NCBI GenBank assembly: GCA_034927505.1
Contig: JAYFPY010000035.1
Coordinates: 1-60,176 of the forward strand
DNA from: RUG100 sp034927505
GTDB lineage: Bacteria > Bacillota > Clostridia > Peptostreptococcales > Anaerovoracaceae
Reading direction: 5' to 3'
DNA length: 60,176 bases
The notes beneath the pieces were generated by a model. It worked only from the letters and a program-made list of their open reading frames with translations. It searched no databases and was not told the DNA's origin. Below, piece after piece: positions 17,509 through 26,575 of this stretch. The position numbers were made by a program, and so were the translations under genes. Each line of letters starts with the position of its first letter. Position 1 is the stretch's first letter.

Positions 17509-18359
17509 ATGTGATAGAAATAAATATAGGCGACAGGCGTTATCCGAAACAGCTGATGCGGATCCAGAGCCCTCCGAAAAAGCTGTACTGTGCAGGCGAC
17601 ATATCTCTTCTCGATTCCAGATGTGTATGCGTGGTGGGTTCGAGGAAGACCAGCGAGTACGGAAGATGGGCAGCGGGAAAGACGGCGGAAAGGCTGGCTT
17701 TTCACGGAATAACTGTGGTAAGCGGTCTGGCAATGGGGATCGACACATGCGCTCACAAAGGAGCCCTTGATGTACATGGGAAAACCATTGCGGTCCTGGG
17801 ATGCGGCATCGACATACCATATCCTTGGGCGAACAGAGAACTGAAAGAGCGGATAATCAGGGAAGGCCTGGTCATAACGGAATATCCTCCCGGCAGGCAG
17901 GCGACTAAATACACATTTCCGCAGAGGAACAGGATCATCAGCGGCCTTTCCGAATGCGGCGTCGTGGCGGAAGCCGGTCTAAACAGCGGCGCCCTGATCA
18001 CTGCCGAGCTGGTCGATGCTCAGAGTGATCAGGTATTTGTAATACCGGGTAATATCAACAGCGCCAGCAGCATCGGCAGCAATATGCTCCTCCGGGACGG
18101 CGCGGTACCGCTGGTGGTCATAGATGATATCCTGGAATATCTGGGCATAGAACGTCGGGAGGAAACCGGAAGAATGAAGTACCTTGGAAGCGATGAGAAA
18201 AAGGTCTTCGAAGCCCTGCAGAGCGGAGGGGAAATGACCATAGACAGTATTTCCGAAGCTGTGCGGGAGGGGGCGGGAAAGGTGACCGGGATAGTCACGG
18301 TTTTGGAAATGAAAGGCCTTGTTTACACGGCTCTCGGAAAAGTTTTTATTGCAAAATAA
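17505..18359 (+). CDS. dprA: DNA-processing protein DprA
   Basis: 284 residues. DprA loads RecA on single-stranded DNA during transformation. The Rossmann-like core has VVGSRKTSEYG, SGLAMGIDTCAHKGAL and AVLGCGID, with TEYPPG and FPQRNRIISGLS further on. The last 55 residues form the winged-helix domain. It overlaps comM. The gene set in this window is not enough to say whether the organism is transformable. Confidence 0.95.
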   Translation: MNVIEINIGDRRYPKQLMRIQSPPKKLYCAGDISLLDSRCVCVVGSRKTSEYGRWAAGKTAERLAFHGITVVSGLAMGIDTCAHKGALDVHGKTIAVLGCGIDIPYPWANRELKERIIREGLVITEYPPGRQATKYTFPQRNRIISGLSECGVVAEAGLNSGALITAELVDAQSDQVFVIPGNINSASSIGSNMLLRDGAVPLVVIDDILEYLGIERREETGRMKYLGSDEKKVFEALQSGGEMTIDSISEAVREGAGKVTGIVTVLEMKGLVYTALGKVFIAK

Positions 18360-18376
18360 AAGAAATGGAGTATAAT
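18349..18376 (+). promoter_or_regulatory. Predicted promoter of topA
   Basis: TTGCAA at 18349, inside the last codons of dprA, and TATAAT at 18371 are 16 bp apart. It would let topA and hslVU be transcribed apart from dprA. Confidence 0.5.
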
Positions 18377-18421
18377 CATTTTTTATAAGCAATGTTAAAG
18401 TATAGATGGGGAAGGAAAACA

Positions 18422-20500
18422 ATGGCAAAAGCAAAGACGAAAGCAAAGACGAAAACAAAGAGGAAACTTGTTATAGTCGAATCGCCGTCGAAGGCGAAGA
18501 CCATAGGCAAGTTTTTGGGAAGCGGGTACAAGGTGGTCGCTTCGGTAGGTCACGTCAGAGATCTGCCAAAGAGCAAAATGGGTATTGACGTTGAAAATGA
18601 CTTTGAGCCGCAGTATATAAATATCCGGGGAAAGGGCCCGGTCATCAAAGACCTTAAAAAGGAAGCAAAGAATGCTTCTGAAGTATATCTGGCAACCGAC
18701 CCGGACCGTGAAGGCGAGGCGATCTCCTGGCATCTGGCATTTCTGCTGGGGATAGACGAACATGAACCGTGCAGGATAGAATTCAATGAGATAACAAAGA
18801 CTGCCATAAAAAAAGCAGTAAAAGAACCAAGATCGATAGATCTGAGTCTGGTGGATGCGCAGCAGGCAAGAAGAGTACTGGACAGATTGGTTGGATATAA
18901 CATCAGCCCTCTGCTCTGGAGAAAAATAAGACGAGGCTTGTCGGCAGGCCGAGTCCAGAGTGCTGCACTTAAAATAATATGCGATAGAGAAAACGAAATA
19001 AAAGCCTTCATACCTGAAGAATACTGGACGATAATCGCCGGTTTCGAGAAGGAGAAGGCTTTTGAGGCAAAATTGACTGAATATAAAGGAGAAAAACTGG
19101 AGATAAAAACCGGTGAGCAGGCCGAGGATATTCTGGCCCGGCTTCGCGGAGGCGATTTTACAGTCGACAGTGTGGATGAAAAAGAAAGACAGAGAAAGGC
19201 CTATGCGCCGTTCACTACCAGCAGCATGCAGCAGGATGCATCGACAAAGCTGAACTTCAATACGCGAAAGACAATGATGATCGCTCAGCAGCTGTATGAA
19301 GGAATAGATATCAAAGGCGTAGGCACGCGGGGCCTTGTGACATATATCCGAAGTGATTCTGTCAGGATATCGGCCGAGGCAAAGGCAGAAGCTGCGGAAT
19401 TCATAAGAAATAATTTCGGCAGTGAGTATCTGGGAAACAATGTATATTCCAACAGGAAAAAAGAAGTGCAGGACGCCCATGAAGCTATAAGACCCAGTGA
19501 TATCACTCTGAGACCTGAGGATATCAAAGAGTCCCTCACCAAGGATCAGTACAAACTGTATAACCTGATATGGTCCAGATTCACTGCCAGTCAGATGACG
19601 CCGGCAAAGTATGCAAACGTATCCGCAGGGATCGTCAACGGTGATTACAGATTCAGGGCTTCCGGTTCCAAATTGATATTCGACGGATATCTGAGGGCGT
19701 ATTCTCCCGGAAAAGATGAAGATGACAAACTGCTTCCTCATCTGGAAAAAGGCGAAAAGCTGGAAGCAAAAAGCGTGGAAGGCGAACAGAGCTTTACTCA
19801 GCCGCCTCCAAGATTCACAGAAGCCAGCCTGGTAAAATATCTGGAAGAGAAGGATATCGGAAGACCGAGTACATATGCGCCTATCGTATCTACTCTGGCC
19901 GACAGGACATACATCAAAAAAGAGAAGAGAAGCCTGGTGCCTACGGACCTGGGATTTCTTGTAACACAGATGATGGAAGAGTATTTCAAGGACATAGTAG
20001 ATGCAGATTTCACGGCGAAGATGGAAGAAAATCTGGACTATATAGAGATAAAAAACACTCCGTGGAAAAGTGTAATAAGAGATTTCTACACCGGCTTTTC
20101 AAAGGAGCTGGAAGTTGCGGATTCCAAAATAGAGAAGGTGGAATTCGAGGACGAAGAGACGGATGAAGTGTGCGAGGTGTGCGGCAAGCCGATGGTCATA
20201 AAGCACGGCAGGTTCGGCAGGTTCATGGCATGCAGCGGATATCCGGAATGCAAGAATACAAAGCCTATAATAAAGTCGACAGGGGTGGCATGCCCTTCAT
20301 GCGGCAAAGATATAATAGAAAGAAAGAGCAGAAAAGGGCGCGTGTTTTACGGATGCAGCGGATACCCGGACTGCAAGCAGGTGTTCTGGAACAAGCCGGT
20401 GGATAAAAAATGTCCCAAGTGCGGTTCTCTGCTGGTTGAAAAGAAAACAAAAACAAGTCAATATGCATGTTCAAACAATGAGTGCGACTACAAAGAATAA
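18422..20500 (+). CDS. topA: DNA topoisomerase I
   Basis: 692 residues from ATG 18422, chosen because GGGGAAGGAAAACA precedes it. Type IA enzyme that relaxes negative supercoils. The Toprim domain begins LVIVESPSKAKTIGKFLG and holds DPDREGEAISWHL; the active-site tyrosine is in TYIRSDS. Three C4 zinc ribbons close the protein (CEVCGK, CPSCGK and CPKCGS with their partner cysteines). The N-terminus is lysine-rich. trmFO and xerC, which follow topA in Bacillus, are missing here. Confidence 0.97.
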   Translation: MAKAKTKAKTKTKRKLVIVESPSKAKTIGKFLGSGYKVVASVGHVRDLPKSKMGIDVENDFEPQYINIRGKGPVIKDLKKEAKNASEVYLATDPDREGEAISWHLAFLLGIDEHEPCRIEFNEITKTAIKKAVKEPRSIDLSLVDAQQARRVLDRLVGYNISPLLWRKIRRGLSAGRVQSAALKIICDRENEIKAFIPEEYWTIIAGFEKEKAFEAKLTEYKGEKLEIKTGEQAEDILARLRGGDFTVDSVDEKERQRKAYAPFTTSSMQQDASTKLNFNTRKTMMIAQQLYEGIDIKGVGTRGLVTYIRSDSVRISAEAKAEAAEFIRNNFGSEYLGNNVYSNRKKEVQDAHEAIRPSDITLRPEDIKESLTKDQYKLYNLIWSRFTASQMTPAKYANVSAGIVNGDYRFRASGSKLIFDGYLRAYSPGKDEDDKLLPHLEKGEKLEAKSVEGEQSFTQPPPRFTEASLVKYLEEKDIGRPSTYAPIVSTLADRTYIKKEKRSLVPTDLGFLVTQMMEEYFKDIVDADFTAKMEENLDYIEIKNTPWKSVIRDFYTGFSKELEVADSKIEKVEFEDEETDEVCEVCGKPMVIKHGRFGRFMACSGYPECKNTKPIIKSTGVACPSCGKDIIERKSRKGRVFYGCSGYPDCKQVFWNKPVDKKCPKCGSLLVEKKTKTSQYACSNNECDYKE

Positions 20501-20515
20501 CATGGAGGTGTTAGT

Positions 20516-21055
20516 ATGGTAGAATTTCGAGCAACAACGATCGTTGCGGTAAGAAGAAGTGAAAATGATATCTGCATTGCCGGAGACGGACAGGTGACTA
20601 TGGGTGAAACCGCCATAATGAAGGCGGGCGCAAAGAAGGTCCAGAAAATATACAGGAACGGAGTCCTTGTAGGGTTTGCAGGATCGGTTGCAGACGCCTT
20701 TTCCCTTCGTGAAAAATTCGAAAAGAAGCTGGAGGAGCACGGCGGCAACCTGAAGAGGGCTGCAGTATCACTGGCTCAGATGTGGAGAATGGATAAAGCA
20801 ATGAGAAATCTGGAGGCGCTGATGATAGTGGCAGACAAAGAAAGCATGCTGCTGATCTCCGGAAACGGAGAGGTCATCGAACCGGATGAAGATTACATAG
20901 CGATAGGATCCGGCGGGAATTATGCTTATTCGGCCGCAAACGCACTGTTCAATCATACGGATATGACGGCGGAAGAAATATGCAGAGAATCCCTGAAAAT
21001 CGCTTCATCGATATGTGTTTATACCAACAATAACATTACTGTTGAAAAACTGTAA
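20516..21055 (+). CDS. hslV: HslV, proteolytic subunit of the HslVU protease
   Basis: 179 residues. The catalytic N-terminal threonine is expected in TTIVAVRR, so about six residues (MVEFRA) would be removed as a short propeptide. CIAGDGQVTMG, GFAGSVADAFSL, LISGNGEV and AIGSGG are typical of the family. It stands behind GGAGGTGTTAGT and 11 bp before hslU, forming the ATP-dependent degradation complex. Confidence 0.97.
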   Translation: MVEFRATTIVAVRRSENDICIAGDGQVTMGETAIMKAGAKKVQKIYRNGVLVGFAGSVADAFSLREKFEKKLEEHGGNLKRAAVSLAQMWRMDKAMRNLEALMIVADKESMLLISGNGEVIEPDEDYIAIGSGGNYAYSAANALFNHTDMTAEEICRESLKIASSICVYTNNNITVEKL

Positions 21056-21066
21056 GGAGAATAGAA

Positions 21067-22518
21067 ATGACGAACAAATTATATAATATGACGCCGAAAG
21101 AAATCGTTGCGGCTCTGGACAAATACATCATAGGACAGGATGAAGCAAAGAAGTCCGTAGCAGTAGCGCTGCGAAACAGATACAGAAGAAGTCAGCTTTC
21201 CGAAGAGATGAGGGAAGAGATCACGCCTAAAAACATTTTGATGATGGGGCCTACCGGCGTAGGAAAAACCGAGATCGCCAGGCGTCTGGCAAAACTGATG
21301 GACGCACCTTTTGTAAAAGTCGAAGCTACGAAATTCACAGAAGTCGGATATGTGGGAAGAGACGTAGATTCCATGGTAAGGGATCTTGTTGAGACATCCA
21401 TAAGGATCACAAAGCAGAGCAGACTGGAAGAAAAGTACAATATTGCCGAGGAGATCGCAGAAGAAAAAATAATCGAAGCTATCGTTCCGGGGGCAAAGAC
21501 CAAGGGCGACAAAGATCAACAGGGAGGAAATCCTTTCGATTTCATTCTCAACGGCGGCGGATACAAGAGCCAGAAACAACAGTACGAAGAAAGCCAGCAG
21601 CAGAAGGCTGATGAAGAAGCTGCGAAAACCGGCGGACAGGATATCGAACTGGCCAGGGAGCAGGTGAGACAGCAGCTGCGCGAGGGCAAGCTTGAGGATC
21701 AGTATATCGAGATCCAGGTGACTGATGCGCCTAAGGGCAATGAACTGGACATGAGCGAACAGGGCATGAGCATTGCGATAGGAAATATTTTCGGTGATAT
21801 GATGCCGAAAAAAAAGAAAAGCAAAAAGGTAAAAGTCAAGGATGCAAGAAAGATACTGCGTGAGGAAGAAGCTCAAAACCTTGTCGATATGGATCAGGTC
21901 ACAGAAGACGCTCTCTACAACGCAGAGCAGAACGGCATAATATTCATCGACGAGATAGATAAAATCGCTTCAGGCGGCGGATACAGATCCGGAGCCGACG
22001 TATCAAGAGAGGGTGTTCAGAGGGACATACTCCCGATAGTAGAGGGGAGTGTGGTGAACACGAAATACGGTCCGGTAAAAACAGACCATGTTCTGTTTAT
22101 CGGCGCCGGAGCTTTCCATACGGCAAAGCCGACGGATCTCATCCCGGAACTGCAGGGACGATTCCCGGTAAGAGTCGAACTGCAGAATCTGACAGAAGAT
22201 ACATTCCTGAAGATCCTGACTATACCGGAAAACGCTGTTATCAAACAGCACAAAGCCCTTCTTGAAACTGAAGGGATCGAAATAGAGTTTACCGAAGGCG
22301 CGATCAAAGAGATTGCTCACATGGCGTTCCTGATGAATGAACAGACAGAGAACATAGGAGCAAGGAGACTTTACACAATATTGGAAAAATTGCTGGAAGA
22401 TATTTCCTTCAACATCCCGGAAATGGATGAAGAAAAGCTGACAATAGACGAAAAATATGTAAAAGAAAAATTTATCGAAAAGCTGCATCCGGAGGATCTG
22501 GACAAGTTTATCCTGTAA
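21067..22518 (+). CDS. hslU: HslU, ATPase subunit of the HslVU protease
   Basis: 483 residues. AAA+ unfoldase that feeds substrates to HslV. Walker A GPTGVGKTEIARRL is near 59, the pore loop region VGYVGRDVDSMVRDL follows, then a variable I-domain rich in Gln and Glu at about 110-250, Walker B IIFIDEIDK, and the sensor region ENIGARRLYTILE. A terminator lies 10 bp after its stop. Confidence 0.97.
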   Translation: MTNKLYNMTPKEIVAALDKYIIGQDEAKKSVAVALRNRYRRSQLSEEMREEITPKNILMMGPTGVGKTEIARRLAKLMDAPFVKVEATKFTEVGYVGRDVDSMVRDLVETSIRITKQSRLEEKYNIAEEIAEEKIIEAIVPGAKTKGDKDQQGGNPFDFILNGGGYKSQKQQYEESQQQKADEEAAKTGGQDIELAREQVRQQLREGKLEDQYIEIQVTDAPKGNELDMSEQGMSIAIGNIFGDMMPKKKKSKKVKVKDARKILREEEAQNLVDMDQVTEDALYNAEQNGIIFIDEIDKIASGGGYRSGADVSREGVQRDILPIVEGSVVNTKYGPVKTDHVLFIGAGAFHTAKPTDLIPELQGRFPVRVELQNLTEDTFLKILTIPENAVIKQHKALLETEGIEIEFTEGAIKEIAHMAFLMNEQTENIGARRLYTILEKLLEDISFNIPEMDEEKLTIDEKYVKEKFIEKLHPEDLDKFIL

Positions 22519-22527
22519 ATTTCAAGG

Positions 22528-22553
22528 GATGCGGGCTTCGGCCCGCATCTTTT
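22528..22553 (+). terminator. Rho-independent terminator after hslU
   Basis: GATGCGGGC and GCCCGCATC form a perfect 9-bp stem with a TTCG tetraloop, followed by TTTT. Confidence 0.92.
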
Positions 22554-22618
22554 GATTTCTGTGCGGACACTTGAATTGTGTCTCATAATAAAACTTTTCT
22601 AAAAAATCAAAAAAACCC

Positions 22619-22647
22619 TTGCTTGACATTATATTATGAGTTATAAT
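22619..22647 (+). promoter_or_regulatory. Predicted promoter of codY
   Basis: TTGCTT at 22619 and TATAAT at 22642 are 17 bp apart. A consensus TTGACA at 22623 overlaps but is only 13 bp from TATAAT. I see no clear CodY box here. Confidence 0.5.
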
Positions 22648-22698
22648 TATTTCCGTTAAAAGATTATCAAGCAAGAGACAGATAGAAGGAGAATATAT

Positions 22699-23478
22699 AT
22701 GGTTGATTTACTACTTGAAAAAGTGCGCAAGCTCAATTGGGTCTTGCAGGAAGCTCCAAAAGGGGACTTTTCATTTAAGGATCTCTGCGGTATGCTGAGC
22801 GATCTTACAAATTCGAATGTATACCTGGCAAATCCTCACGGAAAGATTTTGGGAGTACATTATCAGATCAAAGAAGACAAAACTACTGTTACAAATCCGG
22901 AGACAGGGATCGATTCGTTTTCGGAAGATTACAGCAAGGCTCTGCTGCAGGTAAACGAGACAAGGGCTAATCTGCAGAATGAGGAGATCCTGAAGATATT
23001 CAAAAATGACCACGATACTCAGTCGAAGTATCACACGATCATTCCTGTGACCGGCGGAGGCGAAAGATGGGGCACTCTCATAATAACCCGTTACGAGCCG
23101 GAATTCAGTGAAGAAGATCTGGTGCTGGGAGAGATCGGAGCAACGGTTATCGGACTGGAAATACAGCGTGTAAAGAACATCGAAATGGAGGAAGAACTGA
23201 GAAGCGAGGAAGTCGTAAAAATGGCTATCAGCACACTTTCATATTCGGAAAATGAAGCTGTACAGAGAATATTCGAGGAGCTTGACGGCGAAGAAGGGAT
23301 ACTGGTCGCCAGCAAGATAGCCGACAGATCCAGGATCACAAGATCTGTAATAGTAAATGCATTGAGAAAGCTGGAATCGGCAGGGGTCATCGAATCAAAG
23401 TCGCTGGGAATGAAGGGGACTCATATAAAGGTCTTGAATCACAAATTTTACGAACAGCTGGATCAGCTGAGCGAATGA
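22699..23478 (+). CDS. codY: CodY, GTP- and branched-chain-amino-acid-sensing regulator
   Basis: 259 residues. Global repressor of nutrient-adaptation genes in low-GC Firmicutes. The N-terminal GAF sensor domain spans about 1-155. The C-terminal winged helix holds ASKIADRSRITRSVIVNALR and then KLESAGVIESKSLGMKGT, close to the Bacillus sequence. It follows hslVU as in Bacillus subtilis, but with its own promoter and a terminator on each side. Confidence 0.97.
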   Translation: MVDLLLEKVRKLNWVLQEAPKGDFSFKDLCGMLSDLTNSNVYLANPHGKILGVHYQIKEDKTTVTNPETGIDSFSEDYSKALLQVNETRANLQNEEILKIFKNDHDTQSKYHTIIPVTGGGERWGTLIITRYEPEFSEEDLVLGEIGATVIGLEIQRVKNIEMEEELRSEEVVKMAISTLSYSENEAVQRIFEELDGEEGILVASKIADRSRITRSVIVNALRKLESAGVIESKSLGMKGTHIKVLNHKFYEQLDQLSE

Positions 23479-23484
23479 TCATAA

Positions 23485-23509
23485 ACGGCGCTTACAGCGT
23501 CGTTTTTTT
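23485..23509 (+). terminator. Rho-independent terminator after codY
   Basis: ACGGCGCT and AGCGTCGT pair over 8 bp with one G-U wobble and a 3-nt loop, followed by seven T. Confidence 0.85.
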
Positions 23510-23519
23510 ATGGTATCAT
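23491..23519 (+). promoter_or_regulatory. Predicted promoter of hflX, overlapping the codY terminator
   Basis: CTTACA at 23491 lies inside the terminator stem and TATCAT at 23514 is 17 bp further. The start ATG of hflX is only 6 bp after the -10 box, so the transcript would be leaderless. Confidence 0.4.
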
Positions 23520-23525
23520 GTAGAT

Positions 23526-24806
23526 ATGCTGAAATTCAATGAGAACAATGAAATAATAACCAAAGAGGAATGCAGTGCAATACTGGTCGGAGTCGGCAGC
23601 GGCGAAGGCATAGAGCGGTCTATGGACGAGCTTGCCGGCCTTGCCGATGCCGCGGGAGCTCGTGTGGCCGGCATCATGATGCAGGATCCGGAAAAGTTGA
23701 GCAGTGCAACTCTGATAGGAAAAGGAAAGGTGGAAGAACTGGCCGCTATGTGCGAGAACATGGATGCCGACACCATTATTTTCAATGAGGAATTATCCGG
23801 GATGCAGATCAGGAATCTGGAAGAGGCCGCAGGCGTGAGGATAATCGACAGAACGATACTGATACTGGATATTTTTGCTTCGAGAGCGACTTCAAGAGAA
23901 GGCAAGCTCCAGGTGGAACTGGCTCAGCTGGCTTATCGCATACCGCGCCTTATGGGCTTCGGAAAGAGCCTGTCAAGGCTCGGGGGCGGCATAGGCACCA
24001 GAGGGCCGGGAGAGAAGAAACTGGAGGCCGACAGAAGGCACATAATGAAGCGTATGGACGACATCAAAAAGGAGATCGGGCAGGTCAGAGCTTCCCGCAG
24101 CACTCAGAGGTCCAAGCGTGAAAAGAGCGGCATGCCGGTGGTGGCACTGGTAGGCTATACCAACTCGGGGAAATCTGCCGTCATGAACCGGTTCTTGGCT
24201 ATGGATGAAAAGGATGAGAAATCCGTTGGATCGGAGGATATGCTGTTTGCGACCCTGGACACCCAGCAGAGGAGTATACACGCGGACAGAAAGCATGAAT
24301 TTATTCTTATAGATACAGTCGGCTTTGTCAGCAAGCTGCCACATTCCCTCATTGATGCTTTCAAGGGGACGCTGGAAGAGGTCCTCTACGCGGATCTGCT
24401 GCTGCATGTTGTAGACAGCACCAGCGAGGAAAGAGATTTTCAGATCGCAGTAACGGAAAAAGTCCTGGAAGAGATAGGCGCCGGCGGAAAAGAAACGATC
24501 ATGGTGTACAACAAAACGGACCTGATGGAAGGAGCATTCCTTGATACTATGGGCAGGCCGGGAGTGAATATATCCGCTGCAACAGGAGAAAACATGGACG
24601 AGCTGATGGCTGAGGTGAAGAAATCTGTTTTCGGCGGCCTGGTGCACGCTGAGTTTTTGATACCGTACAGCAGAGGAGATGTAGTCGCATATATATGCGG
24701 CAGGACCACTCCGGAGTCTATGGTGCACGAAGAAAATGGGACTAGGATCGAAGCAGAGCTGTCACCGGAAGACTACAGCAGGGTGAAAGAATATGATACT
24801 TTATAA
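23526..24806 (+). CDS. hflX: GTPase HflX
   Basis: 426 residues. HflX binds the ribosome and splits stalled 70S particles. The N-terminal domain covers about 1-190 with the glycine-rich GGIGTRGPGEKKLE. The GTPase domain has GYTNSGKS (P-loop), FATLDTQQRS, DTVGF and NKTD. ATG 23526 is chosen because family members start with a few acidic residues before AILVG; a longer frame would run back through the terminator. No Shine-Dalgarno sequence precedes this ATG. It overlaps yigZ by 14 bp. Confidence 0.93.
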   Translation: MLKFNENNEIITKEECSAILVGVGSGEGIERSMDELAGLADAAGARVAGIMMQDPEKLSSATLIGKGKVEELAAMCENMDADTIIFNEELSGMQIRNLEEAAGVRIIDRTILILDIFASRATSREGKLQVELAQLAYRIPRLMGFGKSLSRLGGGIGTRGPGEKKLEADRRHIMKRMDDIKKEIGQVRASRSTQRSKREKSGMPVVALVGYTNSGKSAVMNRFLAMDEKDEKSVGSEDMLFATLDTQQRSIHADRKHEFILIDTVGFVSKLPHSLIDAFKGTLEEVLYADLLLHVVDSTSEERDFQIAVTEKVLEEIGAGGKETIMVYNKTDLMEGAFLDTMGRPGVNISAATGENMDELMAEVKKSVFGGLVHAEFLIPYSRGDVVAYICGRTTPESMVHEENGTRIEAELSPEDYSRVKEYDTL

Positions 24807-25410
24807 AACCATAGAAAAGCCGGCGGAAAGCGAACAGGTCATCGAAAGATCCAGATTCATTGCTCATGCAAAACCGGTCGAAACCAGAGAAGCGGCCGAT
24901 GATTTTATTGCGGAGATAAAAAAGAAATACAAAGATGCGACTCACAATGTCCCGGCTATGGTCCTGGGAGATAAATTCCAGGTGCAGTGGGCATCAGACG
25001 ACGGCGAGCCGCAGGGGACTTCGGGAGCGCCTATGGTCCAGATGCTGGTCAAGGAAGGCATAACCAATGTGGTAATTGTCGTAACAAGATATTTCGGCGG
25101 TATCAAACTGGGGACCGGCGGTCTGGTCAGAGCTTATACGGGAAGCGCCGGGGCGGTCATAAAAAACGCCGGTGTGCGGGAGGTAAAAGAAGTTCTCCTG
25201 ATAAGCGTGAAAATCGATTATTCTATCTTGGCAAAAATACAAAGTATGGCTGAAGATGATTTTTTTTCTGTGGAAAATATCTTGTATGAAGACGTCGTAA
25301 CTATCGATCTCCAATGTGATATTGAGAATGCGGACAAGTTGAAAACGTTGATTTCCAATGTTTCAGGAGGAAAAGAAAAAATTGTGTCGGAAGTGAAGAA
25401 AAATGCTTGA
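24793..25410 (+). CDS. yigZ: YigZ/IMPACT family protein
   Basis: 205 residues. The N-terminal IMPACT domain shows RSRFIAHAKPV, DDGEPQGTSGAPM and the signature RYFGGIKLGTGGLVRAYT; the rest is the family's ferredoxin-like C-terminal domain. The biochemical role of bacterial YigZ is not well defined. It starts inside the end of hflX. Its stop codon overlaps the -35 box of the tRNA operon. Confidence 0.92.
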   Translation: MILYKTIEKPAESEQVIERSRFIAHAKPVETREAADDFIAEIKKKYKDATHNVPAMVLGDKFQVQWASDDGEPQGTSGAPMVQMLVKEGITNVVIVVTRYFGGIKLGTGGLVRAYTGSAGAVIKNAGVREVKEVLLISVKIDYSILAKIQSMAEDDFFSVENILYEDVVTIDLQCDIENADKLKTLISNVSGGKEKIVSEVKKNA

Positions 25411-25435
25411 CAGTTAGCTGACATTACTGTATATT
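25407..25435 (+). promoter_or_regulatory. Promoter of the 15-gene tRNA operon
   Basis: Consensus TTGACA at 25407 overlaps the yigZ stop; TATATT at 25430 is 17 bp further, 37 bp before the first tRNA. Confidence 0.75.
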
Positions 25436-25472
25436 TAATAAATGTGCCGAGCAGTTCGGATACAGCACTTGC

Positions 25473-25548
25473 GGGCGTTTAGCTCAGCTGGGAGAGCACC
25501 TGCCTTACAAGCAGGGGGTCATAGGTTCGAGCCCTATAACGCCCACCA
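25473..25548 (+). tRNA. tRNA-Val (anticodon TAC)
   Basis: Acceptor GGGCGTT pairs with AACGCCC, the anticodon loop is CTTACAA, and CCA is encoded. Identical in anticodon and order to the minus-strand copy at 56850. Confidence 0.97.
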
Positions 25549-25641
25549 TAATATTCTGTCGAATCAACAAAGCTAGTTGCAGACAGGATCATCGCCGGGG
25601 ATGCCCGAGAGCGAAAGCAATCGACAGGCGACCCGAATGTG
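25549..25641 (+). repeat. tRNA-spacer two-hairpin element, copy 1
   Basis: 93 bp directly after the CCA of tRNA-Val. Stem 1 is ATTCTGTC with GACAGGAT and inner CAAC/GTTG; stem 2 has GGG/CCC at its base and CCGA/TCGA near the loop. It ends in CCCGAATGTG. This is the most diverged full copy. Confidence 0.8.
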
Positions 25642-25700
25642 CAGCATCGACAAAGAACTGACATTACAGTCGGTGGATAAATAAAATGAATTCAGTGCAT

Positions 25701-25777
25701 GGTCCGGTAGTTCAGTTGGTTAGAATGCCAGCCTGTCACGCTGGAGGTCGTCGGTTCGAACCCGATCCGGATCGCCA
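25701..25777 (+). tRNA. tRNA-Asp (anticodon GTC)
   Basis: Acceptor GGTCCGG pairs with CCGGATC, the anticodon loop is CTGTCAC, and CCA is encoded. G34 makes it a queuosine substrate. Confidence 0.97.
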
Positions 25778-25823
25778 ATTTTTTATCCGTCGCTCTGTGC
25801 GGCAATTACCAGATAATGCTTAT

Positions 25824-25899
25824 GCTGGCATAGCTCAGCTGGTAGAGCAGCTGATTTGTAATCAGCAGGTCGGGGGTTCAATTCCCTCTGCCAGCTCCA
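25824..25899 (+). tRNA. tRNA-Thr (anticodon TGT)
   Basis: Acceptor GCTGGCA pairs with TGCCAGC, the anticodon loop is TTTGTAA, and CCA is encoded. Confidence 0.97.
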
Positions 25900-25992
25900 T
25901 AACATCTTATCCAAAGAGCGCAGCGATTTGCTGATAAGATCTACGCTAGCGACGCCCGAGAGCGACAGCGTTCGGCAAGCGGCGCGAATGTG
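25900..25992 (+). repeat. tRNA-spacer two-hairpin element, copy 2
   Basis: 93 bp directly after tRNA-Thr. Stem 1 is ATCTTATC with GATAAGAT and inner CAAA/TTTG, which differs from copies 1 and 8 by matched changes on both sides. Stem 2 has GCG/CGC at its base. It ends in GCGAATGTG. Confidence 0.85.
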
Positions 25993-26032
25993 TACACTCA
26001 GTCCAGCGCATGGCAGCGATGGACGAAACCGG

Positions 26033-26117
26033 GGAGGAGTGCCCGAGTGGCTAAAGGGGGCGGACTGTAAATCCGTTGACTAAGTCTACAGTGGTTCGAA
26101 TCCACTCTCCTCCACCA
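26033..26117 (+). tRNA. tRNA-Tyr (anticodon GTA)
   Basis: Acceptor GGAGGAG pairs with CTCCTCC, the anticodon loop is CTGTAAA, there is a long variable arm, and CCA is encoded. G34 makes it a queuosine substrate. Confidence 0.97.
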
Positions 26118-26123
26118 ATATAT

Positions 26124-26198
26124 GCGGAAGTGGCTCAGGGGTAGAGCATCGCCTTGCCAAGGCGAGGGTCGCGAGTTCGAATCTCGTCTTCCGCTCCA
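26124..26198 (+). tRNA. tRNA-Gly (anticodon GCC)
   Basis: Acceptor GCGGAAG pairs with CTTCCGC, the anticodon loop is TTGCCAA, and CCA is encoded. Confidence 0.97.
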
Positions 26199-26290
26199 TA
26201 ACATCTTATCCAAAGAGCGCAGCGATTTGCTGATAAGATTTACGCTAGGGATGCCCGAGAGCGAAGCGATCGGCAAGCAGCCCGAACGTG
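26199..26290 (+). repeat. tRNA-spacer two-hairpin element, copy 3
   Basis: 92 bp directly after tRNA-Gly(GCC). Stem 1 matches copy 2 (ATCTTATC/GATAAGAT), while stem 2 has GGG/CCC at its base as in copy 8. It ends in CCCGAACGTG and runs straight into the partial copy 4. Confidence 0.85.
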
Positions 26291-26354
26291 ATAACATTCT
26301 GTCCAACGAACGAAGTGAGTTGCAGACGGAAAACGGTGCAGACGCACCGGCCAT
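26291..26354 (+). repeat. tRNA-spacer element, copy 4 (first hairpin only)
   Basis: Begins immediately after copy 3 with ATAACATTCTGTC. It carries stem 1 (ATTCTGTC with GACGGAAA, inner CAAC/GTTG) and then a different short hairpin, GGTGC/GCACC, in place of stem 2. tRNA-Gly(TCC) follows. Confidence 0.7.
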
Positions 26355-26428
<74 letters not shown>

Positions 26429-26473
26429 ATAAAACGAACTGCCCGAAAGGGGATTTCTATATAAATGATGTGT

Positions 26474-26550
26474 GGGCTCATAGCTCAGTTGGATAGAGCA
26501 ACGGCCTTCTAAGCCGTGTGTCCGGGGTTCGAATCCCTGTGGGCTCACCA
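26474..26550 (+). tRNA. tRNA-Arg (anticodon TCT)
   Basis: Acceptor GGGCTCA pairs with TGGGCTC using two G-U wobbles, the anticodon loop is CTTCTAA, and CCA is encoded. Confidence 0.95.
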
Positions 26551-26575
26551 TAATATTATTTAGAGAGACTTACGA

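Noticed and set aside
18392..18421. Upstream start for topA
   Set aside because: The extra ten residues have no ribosome site, while GGGGAAGGAAAACA precedes ATG 18422.
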